Positions 8,002-14,064 are shown, counted from the stretch's first letter. The stretch is DNA of 42,406 bases from Pseudomonadota bacterium (GCA_018821985.1 JAHJKP010000009.1:1-42406); one strand, 5' to 3'. Translations and numbers: made by a program. Notes: generated by a model from the letters alone, not told the origin.

Positions 8002-8406
8002 ATGCAAAGCCAGAAAATTCAACCAGACCCGCTCGATATCGTCAACAGGATCGATGACGATATCGTGAAGATTTTGAACAGTGCCCAGAGGCCGGACGTT
8101 ACCGCCGGGCTCAACGCCATTCTGCGTAACACCAGGCAACTGCGTCTCCGTTGCCTGCCGCGTCCGCGTGAGGTGGAGATCGCCGCCGGGTATCACCGGG
8201 AGATGGTGAACCGGATGGAGGCCCTTTCCGTACTGCTCGGAGATGAGGGAGAGGACTTTATCAGGACCACTGACACCCTTGTGCTGATCGAGACGATGAT
8301 GAGCCTGAGCGCCAAGACCATGCAAAAATACAGCCGGGCCGCGATCGCCGCTACTATGATCGAGGCCATAGCCATCAAAGACACGGAGGAAACCAATGGC
8401 CAATAA
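8002..8406 (+). CDS. Hypothetical early phage protein
   Basis: 134 aa. I prefer the ATG at 8002, which has AAAGGA about 10 nt upstream, over an in-frame GTG at 7939 that would overlap the previous gene. Mostly helical and soluble (PREVEIAAGYHREMVNRM, TLVLIETMMSLSAKTMQKY). No motif recognised. It overlaps the DUF3164 gene by 11 bp and is part of the early operon. Confidence 0.72.
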   Translation: MQSQKIQPDPLDIVNRIDDDIVKILNSAQRPDVTAGLNAILRNTRQLRLRCLPRPREVEIAAGYHREMVNRMEALSVLLGDEGEDFIRTTDTLVLIETMMSLSAKTMQKYSRAAIAATMIEAIAIKDTEETNGQ

Positions 8407-9004
8407 AAACACGAAGGGACACTGGCTCAATGCCAGCGGCGATGCGGTTCCGGTCAAGTACGTGCCGGTGATCGACAAGAAGCGGGATATGATGATCGAG
8501 CGGCTGTTCAAGCGGGCGGAGGAGGCCAGCAAGCGTCTGGGCGAACTGCGGGCCGAGGTGGATCGCGAGGTGGCCGAGTTTCTGACCATGGCTGCAGCCG
8601 AGCACAACCTGGTACCCAACGACGGCGGCAACTACTGGTTCACCGGCTTCTCCGGCGACAAGCGGCTGGAGATCAAGGTCGGCAAGCTGATCGACTTTGA
8701 CGAGCACTTGAAGTGGGCAAAGCAGAAGATCGATCAGTGCATCGAGAAGTGGTCCGAGGGGGCCAATGATAAGCTGCGGTTGATCGTCTTCGACGCCTTC
8801 AAGGCTGATTCTAAAGGCCGTCTGGACACCAAGCGGATCCTGGGGCTGAAGAAGTTGAAGATCAAGGACCCGGTGTGGGAGGAGGCCATGGAGCTGATCG
8901 GTAAGGCGCTGGTGGTCACCGGTACCAAGACCTATGTTAATTTTTACAGGCGGGGGGCGCATGATGCGTGGGTGGGGATTTGTCTGGATATGGCGCGGGT
9001 GTGA
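8396..9004 (+). CDS. DUF3164 family phage protein
   Basis: 202 aa, GGAGG 8 nt before ATG. Typical DUF3164 layout: GHWLNASGDAVPVKYVP at the start, a coiled region with EVAEFLTMAAAEHN, and a C-terminal helix-rich block (RILGLKKLKIKDPVWEEAM then TYVNFYRR). These proteins are conserved in the early region of Mu-like phages. Their biochemical role is not established. Confidence 0.88.
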   Translation: MANKNTKGHWLNASGDAVPVKYVPVIDKKRDMMIERLFKRAEEASKRLGELRAEVDREVAEFLTMAAAEHNLVPNDGGNYWFTGFSGDKRLEIKVGKLIDFDEHLKWAKQKIDQCIEKWSEGANDKLRLIVFDAFKADSKGRLDTKRILGLKKLKIKDPVWEEAMELIGKALVVTGTKTYVNFYRRGAHDAWVGICLDMARV

Positions 9005-9006
9005 TT

Positions 9007-9234
9007 ATGACTCCAGAATTTGCAGAGTATATCGAACGCAGGGATGAAGCATTGCTTTCATTAAACCGGGATGTACTTGTGAAACTTTTTGAAGAAAATG
9101 GCGTTGAAATTCCAGCTGATGAGACAATGTTTTGGGCAGGAATCCACATGGCACGGTTGCAGGTAGTAAGTTTTCCTGATGGAATTAAAGCTGAAAGTTT
9201 AGGCTGGCTTCATGCAAACGGTTTTTGCGTTTGA
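9007..9234 (+). CDS. Hypothetical small phage protein
   Basis: 75 aa from the ATG at 9007, just after the DUF3164 stop; an in-frame GTG at 8968 would overlap that gene. Contains ETMFWAGIHMARLQ and an acidic N-terminus. I recall similar small proteins in transposable-phage early operons but cannot name the family. Slightly lower GC than its neighbours. Confidence 0.7.
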   Translation: MTPEFAEYIERRDEALLSLNRDVLVKLFEENGVEIPADETMFWAGIHMARLQVVSFPDGIKAESLGWLHANGFCV

Positions 9235-9251
9235 ATAAGGGGGTGTGAGTG

Positions 9252-9410
9252 ATGAAATGTCCTGGATGTAGTGGAGTGATCAATCCGGCAGAGATTGACG
9301 TGGAGGTGGATGCGGACGAGGACGGCATTGAGCTTAATTTCAGTTGTCCTGCATGCTGTGAAGATTTTTTTGCAATACTCAAATCAGAGGATTTTATACC
9401 GGTTGATTAA
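9252..9410 (+). CDS. 52-aa zinc-ribbon microprotein
   Basis: The frame starts MKCPGCSGVINPAEIDV and ends before TAA at 9408. Two cysteine knuckles (CPGC and CPACC) separated by about 25 acidic residues form a plausible zinc ribbon. The leader GGGGGTGTGAGTG supplies a fair RBS. Last gene of the early block, upstream of a structured non-coding stretch. Function unknown; small zinc ribbons in phages often bind host RNA polymerase or nucleic acids, which is only a suggestion here. Confidence 0.6.
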   Translation: MKCPGCSGVINPAEIDVEVDADEDGIELNFSCPACCEDFFAILKSEDFIPVD

Positions 9411-9417
9411 AAGCGAA

Positions 9418-9501
9418 ACCGCACACTATCGGTGGACCACGCAGGGTCCCTCCTTCCCCTGCTCCTCCGGTGTGCGGTCTGTCGGACGTGGCTGTCCGGC
9501 A
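9418..9501 (+). other. Structured intergenic RNA/DNA segment before gemA
   Basis: Three inverted repeats in 84 bp: ACCGCACAC (9418-9426) with GTGTGCGGT (9470-9478); inside it GGACC (9434-9438) with GGTCC (9445-9449); then TGTCGGAC (9480-9487) with GTCCGGCA (9494-9501). No T-tract follows, so it is not a simple intrinsic terminator. It separates the early block from gemA/mor and may control that transition. Confidence 0.5.
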
Positions 9502-9543
9502 CCGATGAGCCAGCCAAACAACAATCATCATTGAGGGAATCAT

Positions 9544-9969
9544 ATGCCGACCAGTGCAAATTTAGCAAAAATACACATCGCCAAGAAGGAACTGGGCCTG
9601 AGCGACGAGGATTATCGCGGCATTCTGGCCTATCATTTTCAGGTGGATTCTGCCGCCAAGCTCAATGATCGGCAGTGCGTGGTCATGATCAACCATCTCA
9701 AATCCAAGGGATGGAAGCCGAAGAGCCGGGACAAGAAGCGCGGCAAGCCATTCGCCGGGACCAGACCGGCCCCTGGCCGCGCGGCCCTGCTGGCCAAAAT
9801 CGAGGCGCAGCTGACCGTGCGCCAGCTTCCCTGGTCTTATGCGGCCTCCATGGCTAAACGGATCTGCAAGGTCGATGCCCTGGAGTTCTGCGATGTTGAG
9901 GGCTTGCGCAAGATCGTCGCCGCCTTTGCCTACGATGCCAAGCGCCGCAAGGGGCTGGTGCAGAAATGA
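9544..9969 (+). CDS. gemA: GemA family regulatory protein (Mu gp16-like, DUF1018)
   Basis: 141 aa. The family signature is clear: KIHIAKKELGLSDEDYRGIL at residues 9-28, then KGWKPK and a C-terminal LPWSYAASMAKRIC helix region. Mu GemA is an early protein that alters host gene expression and DNA supercoiling. It overlaps the Mor-like gene by 4 bp, the same order as the gemA-mor pair in Mu. Confidence 0.9.
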   Translation: MPTSANLAKIHIAKKELGLSDEDYRGILAYHFQVDSAAKLNDRQCVVMINHLKSKGWKPKSRDKKRGKPFAGTRPAPGRAALLAKIEAQLTVRQLPWSYAASMAKRICKVDALEFCDVEGLRKIVAAFAYDAKRRKGLVQK

Positions 9970-10319
9970 AAGGTGATCATGACCACGCCTTCCGCCTGCC
10001 GGATGACGCCTTGCCGGCCCTTGTTGAGCTGCCAGGAGACATGCGCCGGGTGGCTGAGATCATCAGGCCGTTCATGGCTTCGGACCGGGCGGCAGTTCAG
10101 GCCATCTTCCTGCTGTCTTCCGAGTTCCGTGGTACGAACATCTATTGCAGGGGCCTGGAGGAGTGGCGGCGCACCTGGCGCGATCGGCAGATCCGTGCCG
10201 AGTACGATCGCGGCGATAAGGTGCCTGAGATCGCCAGACGCTGGGAGCTGTCGGAGCGCTGGATCTGGGATATTCTGGGCAGGTTGCCGGAGGATGATAA
10301 ACAACTGAAGTTGTTTTAA
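9966..10319 (+). CDS. mor: Mor-type middle transcription activator
   Basis: 117 aa. Matches the Mor/C family: an acidic N-terminus with ELPGDMRRVAEIIRPF, a dimerisation segment, then RDRQIRAEYDRGDKVPEIAR and a helix-turn-helix WELSERWIWDILGRL. In Mu, Mor activates the middle promoter, which makes C, the late activator. No separate C gene is evident here, so this protein may be the main switch to middle/late expression. Translationally coupled to gemA. Confidence 0.88.
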   Translation: MKGDHDHAFRLPDDALPALVELPGDMRRVAEIIRPFMASDRAAVQAIFLLSSEFRGTNIYCRGLEEWRRTWRDRQIRAEYDRGDKVPEIARRWELSERWIWDILGRLPEDDKQLKLF

Positions 10320-10349
10320 TTACGAATTACGAATTAGGAATTACGAATT
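10318..10349 (+). repeat. Heptanucleotide repeat cluster 2
   Basis: Two ATTACGA units, one GAATTAG variant and one more ATTACGA. It starts inside the stop codon of the mor-like gene and ends just before the RBS of the 44-aa membrane protein gene. Confidence 0.9.
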
Positions 10350-10364
10350 TAAGGGGAGCGCAAA

Positions 10365-10499
10365 ATGTATGAAGAAAAACCACTGACCGCAGTTGAAATT
10401 TGTATTTGTTTATCTCTTATGGGCATCCTTATATCGTCCGTGGGCATTGTGATAGTGGCCACCATTGGCCTTATACAGTATGTGCTGAGCTGGTTTTAA
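10365..10499 (+). CDS. 44-aa single-pass membrane protein
   Basis: AAGGGGAG RBS 6 nt upstream of ATG. A short charged N-terminus (MYEEKPLTAVE) is followed by a continuous hydrophobic segment of about 30 residues (ICLSLMGILISSVGIVIVAT) and ends YVLSWF. The next gene starts 1 bp after its stop codon. It could be a small holin or other membrane-active peptide, but size and one membrane helix are the only evidence. Confidence 0.6.
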   Translation: MYEEKPLTAVEICICLSLMGILISSVGIVIVATIGLIQYVLSWF

Positions 10500-11093
10500 A
10501 TGAAACTTGTCTGCCCATCCTGCGGCCTGACCGCTTCGGCGGAGGCCTGGCTCAATGATGCCGCTGCCCGTGAGCTTTTGCTGGCAGTGGCCATGCTGCC
10601 CGCTCCCCTGCCAAAAACCTGTCTTCCTTATCTGGGCTTGTTCCGGCCGGAGACGCGGGCCTTGTCCTGGGCGAAGGCGGGGAAGATCGTGGGCGAGCTG
10701 GCGCGGCTGGCGGCTGAGGGGCATGTGCAGGTGCAGGGCAAGGTGGCCCGTCCCTGCCCGCCCCGGATCCTGTCGGCGGCCATGGAGCAGATGGTCGAGC
10801 GCCGCGATTCGATCAGGCGGCCGCTGCCCAATCACAACTATCTGCGCCAGGTGGCGTGGCAGCTGGCCGATGAGGCGGACGCGAAGGATGAATTACGAAT
10901 TAAGAATTACGAATTACGAGGAGGGAGGCCGGCAGGCCGGGAGGTGTCCGGGAACAGGGTCGGCGATGGCGAGATGAGAGGCGTGTTGAAGCCCGGAGAG
11001 ATGTCACCCATGGACGCCTATGTCCAGGGGCACAGGGACGATAAGCCGACCCAGGAAGAAATGAACGAATGGTCAATGAGGAGACTTTTATAA
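10500..11093 (+). CDS. Hypothetical phage protein with zinc-finger start and in-frame repeat
   Basis: 197 aa. The start (KLVCPSCGLTASAEAWLND) has a CPSCG knuckle. Residues 35-125 contain YLGLFRPETRALSWAKAGKI, a pattern I associate with conserved proteins in many prophages. At 10891-10920 a heptanucleotide repeat cluster lies in frame and encodes DELRIKNYELR, so the protein carries a low-complexity insertion before its C-terminal tail (SPMDAYVQGH). The reading frame survives because the repeat has no stop codon on this strand. Function unknown. Confidence 0.75.
   Translation: MKLVCPSCGLTASAEAWLNDAAARELLLAVAMLPAPLPKTCLPYLGLFRPETRALSWAKAGKIVGELARLAAEGHVQVQGKVARPCPPRILSAAMEQMVERRDSIRRPLPNHNYLRQVAWQLADEADAKDELRIKNYELRGGRPAGREVSGNRVGDGEMRGVLKPGEMSPMDAYVQGHRDDKPTQEEMNEWSMRRLL
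10891..10920 (+). repeat. Heptanucleotide repeat cluster 3, inside a gene
   Basis: About four units (ATTACGA with one TTAAGAA variant) within the preceding CDS, translated in frame. Same family as the intergenic clusters. Confidence 0.9.
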
Positions 11094-11425
11094 TGACAGA
11101 CGTAAAGATACCGACACGCATCGTCAAGGATTTGGGATTGCGGAAGAATGCCAACAACATTTTCGTCCGCTGGTTTCTCTGCGATGATGATCGAGAATAC
11201 ACCATCAAGGACATGGCCAAGGTCATTGGCCTGGCTGGTAGCACGATCCATAATCGGCTGTCGCTTTACGGCTGGGAGTCGGAGCGGATACTGGATAACA
11301 CAGGGAAGCCGGTACCCAAGAAGGTAGATGATGGGGACTTGGCGAGACTGGGAACAAGCAGCAGGAAAGAAAACATGAGCAAGCTCAGGCCGCTGGGCAC
11401 CTTTGAGCGGCAGGGGCTGGTGTGA
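11093..11425 (+). CDS. Small HTH-like phage protein
   Basis: 110 aa; start ATG overlaps the previous stop (TAATG) with GAGGAG upstream. IRVV-type basic start followed by YTIKDMAKVIGLAGSTIHNR, a helix-turn-helix, then WESERILDNTG. Probably a DNA-binding regulator. The C-terminus is basic and probably disordered. Not assigned to a family. Confidence 0.72.
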   Translation: MTDVKIPTRIVKDLGLRKNANNIFVRWFLCDDDREYTIKDMAKVIGLAGSTIHNRLSLYGWESERILDNTGKPVPKKVDDGDLARLGTSSRKENMSKLRPLGTFERQGLV

Positions 11426-11435
11426 ATAAAAAATC

Positions 11436-11460
11436 TTGACAACGTCCGCCTTCAAGGGCC
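11436..11460 (+). promoter_or_regulatory. C4-type target/promoter element, copy 1
   Basis: TTGACA (11436-11441) followed by CGTCCGCCT (11443-11451) and AAGGGC (11454-11459). It is nearly the same block as at 11771-11795. CGTCCGCCT is complementary to AGGCGGACG at 11854-11862. A weak -10 (CATAAA) is present at 11460-11465. It lies 60 bp upstream of the 84-aa membrane protein gene. Confidence 0.6.
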
Positions 11461-11519
11461 ATAAAAAAGAGTGCAAGGAAGGAATCAACCTTCAAAAATT
11501 AAACCGGGAGGGTAAAAAA

Positions 11520-11774
11520 ATGTTTGGAATGGATAGTGGCGGTCTCGTTTTTATGCTGGTGGTGCTGGGGGTGATCTTCCTGCCTTTTTTCATCAATGAC
11601 AGCCTGGCCAGGAGCCGGGGCAAGAACCCGTGGCTGATCCTGCTGCTGACCTGCATTTTCTCCTGGATCGTGACCCTGATCCTGGTCATGCTGCCGGTGC
11701 AGAATGTGCCCCCTAAGACAATCACCAGGACAACCACCCGCCCGGAAGAGAAAAAACGCTATATAATTCCTTGA
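11520..11774 (+). CDS. Two-helix small membrane protein
   Basis: 84 aa from the ATG at 11520 with GGGAGGG 7 nt upstream; an earlier in-frame start lacks this RBS. Two hydrophobic helices are evident (FMLVVLGVIFLPFFI and WLILLLTCIFSWIVTLILVM), separated by NDSLARSRGKNP, with a hydrophilic basic tail. Topology is consistent with a holin or a superinfection-exclusion protein, but neither is shown. Placement between two copies of a C4-type target element suggests control by the downstream antisense RNA. Confidence 0.68.
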   Translation: MFGMDSGGLVFMLVVLGVIFLPFFINDSLARSRGKNPWLILLLTCIFSWIVTLILVMLPVQNVPPKTITRTTTRPEEKKRYIIP

Positions 11775-11800
11775 CAAGCGTCCGCCTTTAGGGCTATTCT
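11771..11800 (+). promoter_or_regulatory. C4-type target/promoter element, copy 2
   Basis: TTGACA (11771-11776) and TATTCT (11795-11800) with an 18-bp spacer form a credible sigma-70 promoter for the short RNA that follows. The spacer holds GCGTCCGCCT (11778-11787) and GGGCT (11791-11795), complementary to AGGCGGACGC (11854-11863) and AGCCC (11839-11843). Both pairs are in correct antiparallel order. Confidence 0.65.
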
Positions 11801-11804
11801 ACCC

Positions 11805-12029
11805 ATGCATCCGGAGAAAACGGTTGTCTGGGATTGGAAGCCCGGAATTAAACAGGCGGACGCACCGCCGCATAGACATTTTATTGGCGGTTTTTTTGCG
11901 TCCACTTCACAGCAAAACCCACTTTGGGCGGGCTGTGTGGGGGAGCCCTCGGGCTCGCCGGTGCCTGTTTCCGGTCTTCCAACCCTGCACAGTCCGCCCT
12001 TTTTGCGTTTGGAAGCGCGGGGGCGGTAA
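11805..12029 (+). CDS. Ash/Icd-like reading frame
   Basis: 74 codons. The second half (GGFFAS, CVGEPSGSPVPVSGLP, LHSPPFLRLEARGR) has the composition and motifs of the Ash / 'host cell division inhibitor Icd-like' family found downstream of C4/CI RNAs. An overlapping +1 frame (11824-12060) ends NFHPLTGEQP and stops inside the ATGA that starts the next small frame, so it is an alternative true product. In P1, icd must be translated for the antirepressor gene behind it to be expressed. Which frame is used cannot be settled from sequence alone. Confidence 0.4.
   Translation: MHPEKTVVWDWKPGIKQADAPPHRHFIGGFFASTSQQNPLWAGCVGEPSGSPVPVSGLPTLHSPPFLRLEARGR
11806..11897 (+). ncRNA. C4-like antisense RNA with intrinsic terminator
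   Basis: Predicted RNA of about 90 nt; the 5' end is inferred from the promoter. It has an internal hairpin UCUGGG/CCCGGA (11827-11846), the exposed segment AGGCGGACGC (11854-11863), and a clear Rho-independent terminator: ACCGCC (11864-11869), GGCGGT (11886-11891), then seven T. Two regions complementary to upstream sites, a terminal hairpin, and an Ash/Icd-like frame plus antirepressor gene downstream match the layout of the C4 RNA of phages P1/P7 and the CI RNA of P4. There the small RNA pairs with the leader of the icd-ant mRNA and blocks its expression. The assignment is structural; no covariance-model search was possible. Confidence 0.68.
11864..11897 (+). terminator. Rho-independent terminator of the C4-like RNA
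   Basis: Six-bp GC-rich stem ACCGCC/GGCGGT with a 16-nt loop and a run of seven T (11891-11897). The best intrinsic terminator in the prophage. Confidence 0.75.
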
Positions 12030-12056
12030 CTTCCATCCCTTAACAGGAGAACAGCC

Positions 12057-12134
12057 ATGAACAACACCCCAACTATTACCGTCAACACAACCGCCTCCGG
12101 GAAAAGGAGGTGCGCTAATGTCCAGGCTCATTAA
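12057..12134 (+). CDS. 25-aa leader peptide coupled to the antirepressor gene
   Basis: ATG with GGAG 7 nt upstream encodes MNNTPTITVNTTASGKRRCA plus a few residues and stops at 12134, inside the antirepressor gene. It contains that gene's own RBS (AAAAGGAGG). Likely a coupling leader. Its sequence resembles the ends of some Ash-like proteins. Confidence 0.45.
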   Translation: MNNTPTITVNTTASGKRRCANVQAH

Positions 12135-12780
12135 TATTGAAGGCCGGAAAATTCCGCCCATGTTCTACCAGAAGCGCCCGGTAGTGACGTTCCAGCAGGT
12201 GGATGAGCTGCATCAGCGCAAAACGAACAGCGCCAAACAAAGTTTTTATCGACACCGTGACAAACTGATTGAGGGGCGGGATTTTTTCGAAGTGCCGTTT
12301 CAGGAATGGTCTTCTTTGGTAGTCTCTCAAAAGGACCACCAAAATGTCTCTTTGGTTAGTGCTCAAAACACTAACCAAAAGTCCTCTTTGATAGTCGCTC
12401 AAAACGATCATCAAAAGGCCTCTTTGGTAGTCGCTCAAAACGACCACCAAAGGAGAGAAAAAGGCGGTCATCGGGGCAGCATGATCTTCCTGACCGAGAC
12501 TGGATACGTGATGGTGATCAAGCCGTTCACCGATGACCTATCATGGGCCATTTACCGAACCATGGCAGAGGCCTATTTTAATAAGCATGTGCCCAACAAG
12601 CCGGTGAGCACTGCGGAGATCTTCGAAATGCAAGATTGCATCAACAATGGTCTGGGCGTCAGCGAGACCGCGAGGCTGGTAAACAGAGCCCGCTCCACCG
12701 TCAAGGCCTATACCAGGGCCGAACGAGCCGAACGGCGGATAGTTGCCGTGCAGCTCTCTCTGCCGGGCATGGAGGGATGA
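12118..12780 (+). CDS. ORF6N-domain phage antirepressor
   Basis: 220 aa, with AAAAGGAGG 7 nt before ATG. Residues 8-60 are an ORF6N domain (RPVVTFQQVDELHQR, then DKLIEGRDFFEV), the DNA-binding module of phage antirepressors. Residues 66-113 are four tandem 12-residue repeats of the type SLVVAQNDHQKA. The core resumes with GSMIFLTETGYVMVIKPFTD, followed by a C-terminal helix-turn-helix (NNGLGVSETARLVNRARS). Antirepressors inactivate phage repressors to trigger or bias induction. Position downstream of the C4-like RNA matches the P1 ant gene. Confidence 0.85.
   Translation: MSRLINIEGRKIPPMFYQKRPVVTFQQVDELHQRKTNSAKQSFYRHRDKLIEGRDFFEVPFQEWSSLVVSQKDHQNVSLVSAQNTNQKSSLIVAQNDHQKASLVVAQNDHQRREKGGHRGSMIFLTETGYVMVIKPFTDDLSWAIYRTMAEAYFNKHVPNKPVSTAEIFEMQDCINNGLGVSETARLVNRARSTVKAYTRAERAERRIVAVQLSLPGMEG
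12313..12456 (+). repeat. Four tandem 36-bp repeats inside the antirepressor gene
   Basis: Four consecutive 36-bp units encoding SLVVSQKDHQNV, SLVSAQNTNQKS, SLIVAQNDHQKA and SLVVAQNDHQRR. The units have diverged moderately and keep the frame. They separate the ORF6N domain from the conserved core. Confidence 0.9.
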
Positions 12781-12783
12781 TCC

Positions 12784-12978
12784 ATGGCTCCGCAAACCAC
12801 CAACCCAGCCGACCTGCTGGACAATGCCGCCGCCATGGTCCACTTCCTGGCCGAGTGCGCCCCCTGCTTCGCCGTGGGCAGCCAGAACATCGGCCTGTCC
12901 GACGAGGGCAGCTTCGGCCTGATCTTGATTTTAAGGGATATTGAAGGTACATTGAAGGAAGTATCAAACCTGCTTTAA
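12784..12978 (+). CDS. Hypothetical small protein
   Basis: 64 aa, GGAGGGATGATCC before ATG, 3 bp after the antirepressor gene. Soluble, alanine-rich start (NPADLLDNAAAMVHFLAECA), then DEGSFGLILILRDIEGTL. No family recognised. Co-transcription with the antirepressor is likely. Confidence 0.65.
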   Translation: MAPQTTNPADLLDNAAAMVHFLAECAPCFAVGSQNIGLSDEGSFGLILILRDIEGTLKEVSNLL

Positions 12979-12982
12979 CCCG

Positions 12983-13016
12983 CAATTCGTAATTCTCAAT
13001 TCGTAATTCCTAATTG
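12983..13016 (-). repeat. Heptanucleotide repeat cluster 4 (reverse orientation)
   Basis: About four TCGTAAT-type units, i.e. the repeat on the minus strand, 5 bp after the preceding stop codon and directly before a strong hairpin. Confidence 0.9.
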
Positions 13017-13020
13017 AATG

Positions 13021-13060
13021 CAAAGCGCCTCGTCCCGGATCTCCGGAACGGGGCGCTTTG
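13021..13060 (+). terminator. Long GC-rich hairpin, probable terminator
   Basis: CAAAGCGCC (13021-13029) pairs with GGCGCTTTG (13052-13060). The inner part CGTCCCGG pairs with CCGGAACG, giving a stem of about 17 bp with few mismatches. No long T-run on the plus strand; the flanking AAAG/CTTT could work on either strand. It closes the antirepressor operon before the lysis/head operon. Confidence 0.55.
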
Positions 13061-13198
13061 TATTGAAGCCACTGAAGTCCCTCAGCTTTACCCCCATCCC
13101 AGAACCCCTGTAGTATCACATCAAATCTACCATATTTCTCGACCGCGCGGCCCGGATTCTGTCTGTGGCCGCTAAACTCAGATCCGGAGTTATGAGTC
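13061..13198 (+). promoter_or_regulatory. Leader of the lysis/late operon
   Basis: A 138-bp non-coding stretch upstream of the endolysin. CCGGATTCTG (13152-13161) and CAGATCCGG (13179-13187) form an imperfect dyad that could be the site of a Mor/C-type activator. No convincing sigma-70 -35 box is visible, consistent with an activated late promoter. GGAG (13186-13189) serves the endolysin ATG. Confidence 0.4.
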
Positions 13199-13675
13199 AT
13201 GCCAGAAACGCAAGAGAGCCAGGACGATGATATGCGGCGGGAGCTGAAGCGCCAGCTCACTAAAGACGAGGGAGTGCGGCTCAAGCCGTATCTCGACTGC
13301 TGCGGCAAATACTGGCGAGACTGTACCTGCCGCAAGAAGGGCAAGCTGACAGTCGGCATCGGCCGCAACCTGGACGATGTCGGCATCAGCCTGGACGAGG
13401 CCAACACCATGGTCGACAATGACATCCGTAAGGCGCGGATGAGCCTGGAGAAGGTACTGCCCGGCTTTCTGGGCCTGTCCGTCAATCGGCGCATGGTCCT
13501 GATCAATATGACATTCAATCTGGGGCTTTCCGGCCTGCTTGAATTTAAAAAGATGCTGGCTGCCTGCTATGCCGGGGACTGGCAGCGGGCCAGTGATGAG
13601 ATGCTCGATTCCCAGTGGGCCTTTCAGGTAGGACGCAGGGCCACGGATCTGGCCGCGATGATGCGGAAAGGATAA
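13199..13675 (+). CDS. Endolysin, GH24 (T4-type) lysozyme
   Basis: 158 aa. The catalytic Glu is in TKDEGVRLKPYLD (Glu24), followed by LTVGIGRNLDDVGIS, the T4-lysozyme active-site pair, and the family motif MVLINMTFNLGLSGLLEF. It cleaves peptidoglycan glycan strands at lysis. There is no signal peptide or signal-anchor, so it needs a holin. A short cysteine-rich insert (CCGKYWRDCTC) sits between the catalytic motifs. First gene of the late block. Confidence 0.92.
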   Translation: MPETQESQDDDMRRELKRQLTKDEGVRLKPYLDCCGKYWRDCTCRKKGKLTVGIGRNLDDVGISLDEANTMVDNDIRKARMSLEKVLPGFLGLSVNRRMVLINMTFNLGLSGLLEFKKMLAACYAGDWQRASDEMLDSQWAFQVGRRATDLAAMMRKG

Positions 13676-13683
13676 AGCCGATT

Positions 13684-14064
13684 ATGCACCTGTTTGCCCC
13701 AGAATTGTATTGGAGCCTTACTCCCGAAATAAGAACAGAAATTTGCAACGGGTGCGGTTTGGCGCTGGCAAAATTTGATTTTGTGCCCAACCACATCTAT
13801 GGCCTTTGTATCTCAGATGCCTGCAATATCCACGATTACATGTACCACGTTGGCGAGACCCTGGCCGACAAAGAAGAGGCCGACCGGGTATTTTTGAACA
13901 ACATGCTGCGGCTGATAGAAGCCGGAACCGGGTGGCTAAAAATATTCAGAAGGCGCAGGGCATTAAAATACTACGAGGCAGTCACTGCCTTTGGCGGCCC
14001 CGCCTTTTGGAGCGGGAAGAACGCAGCCTCGGAGTTTAGGGAAGTTGAAGCAATTACGAATTAG
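13684..14064 (+). CDS. Phospholipase A2-like phage protein
   Basis: 126 aa from the ATG at 13684; a longer frame would overlap the endolysin. DACNIHDYMYHVGET resembles the CCxxHDxCY active-site helix of phospholipase A2 with its His-Asp pair, preceded by a CNGCGL knuckle. The middle (EEADRVFLNNMLRLIEAG) and end (ALKYYEAVTAFGGPAFW) match a conserved group I recall from Mu-like phages. Possible role in lysis or host-envelope damage, inferred from the motif and the place after the endolysin. Its stop codon TAG is supplied by a heptanucleotide repeat cluster. Confidence 0.72.
   Translation: MHLFAPELYWSLTPEIRTEICNGCGLALAKFDFVPNHIYGLCISDACNIHDYMYHVGETLADKEEADRVFLNNMLRLIEAGTGWLKIFRRRRALKYYEAVTAFGGPAFWSGKNAASEFREVEAITN

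Noticed and set aside
11824-12060. Alternative 78-codon frame over the Ash-like region
   Set aside because: Kept only as an alternative in the Ash/Icd entry. It ends in the ATGA coupling site and may be the true product, but I could not decide between the two frames.
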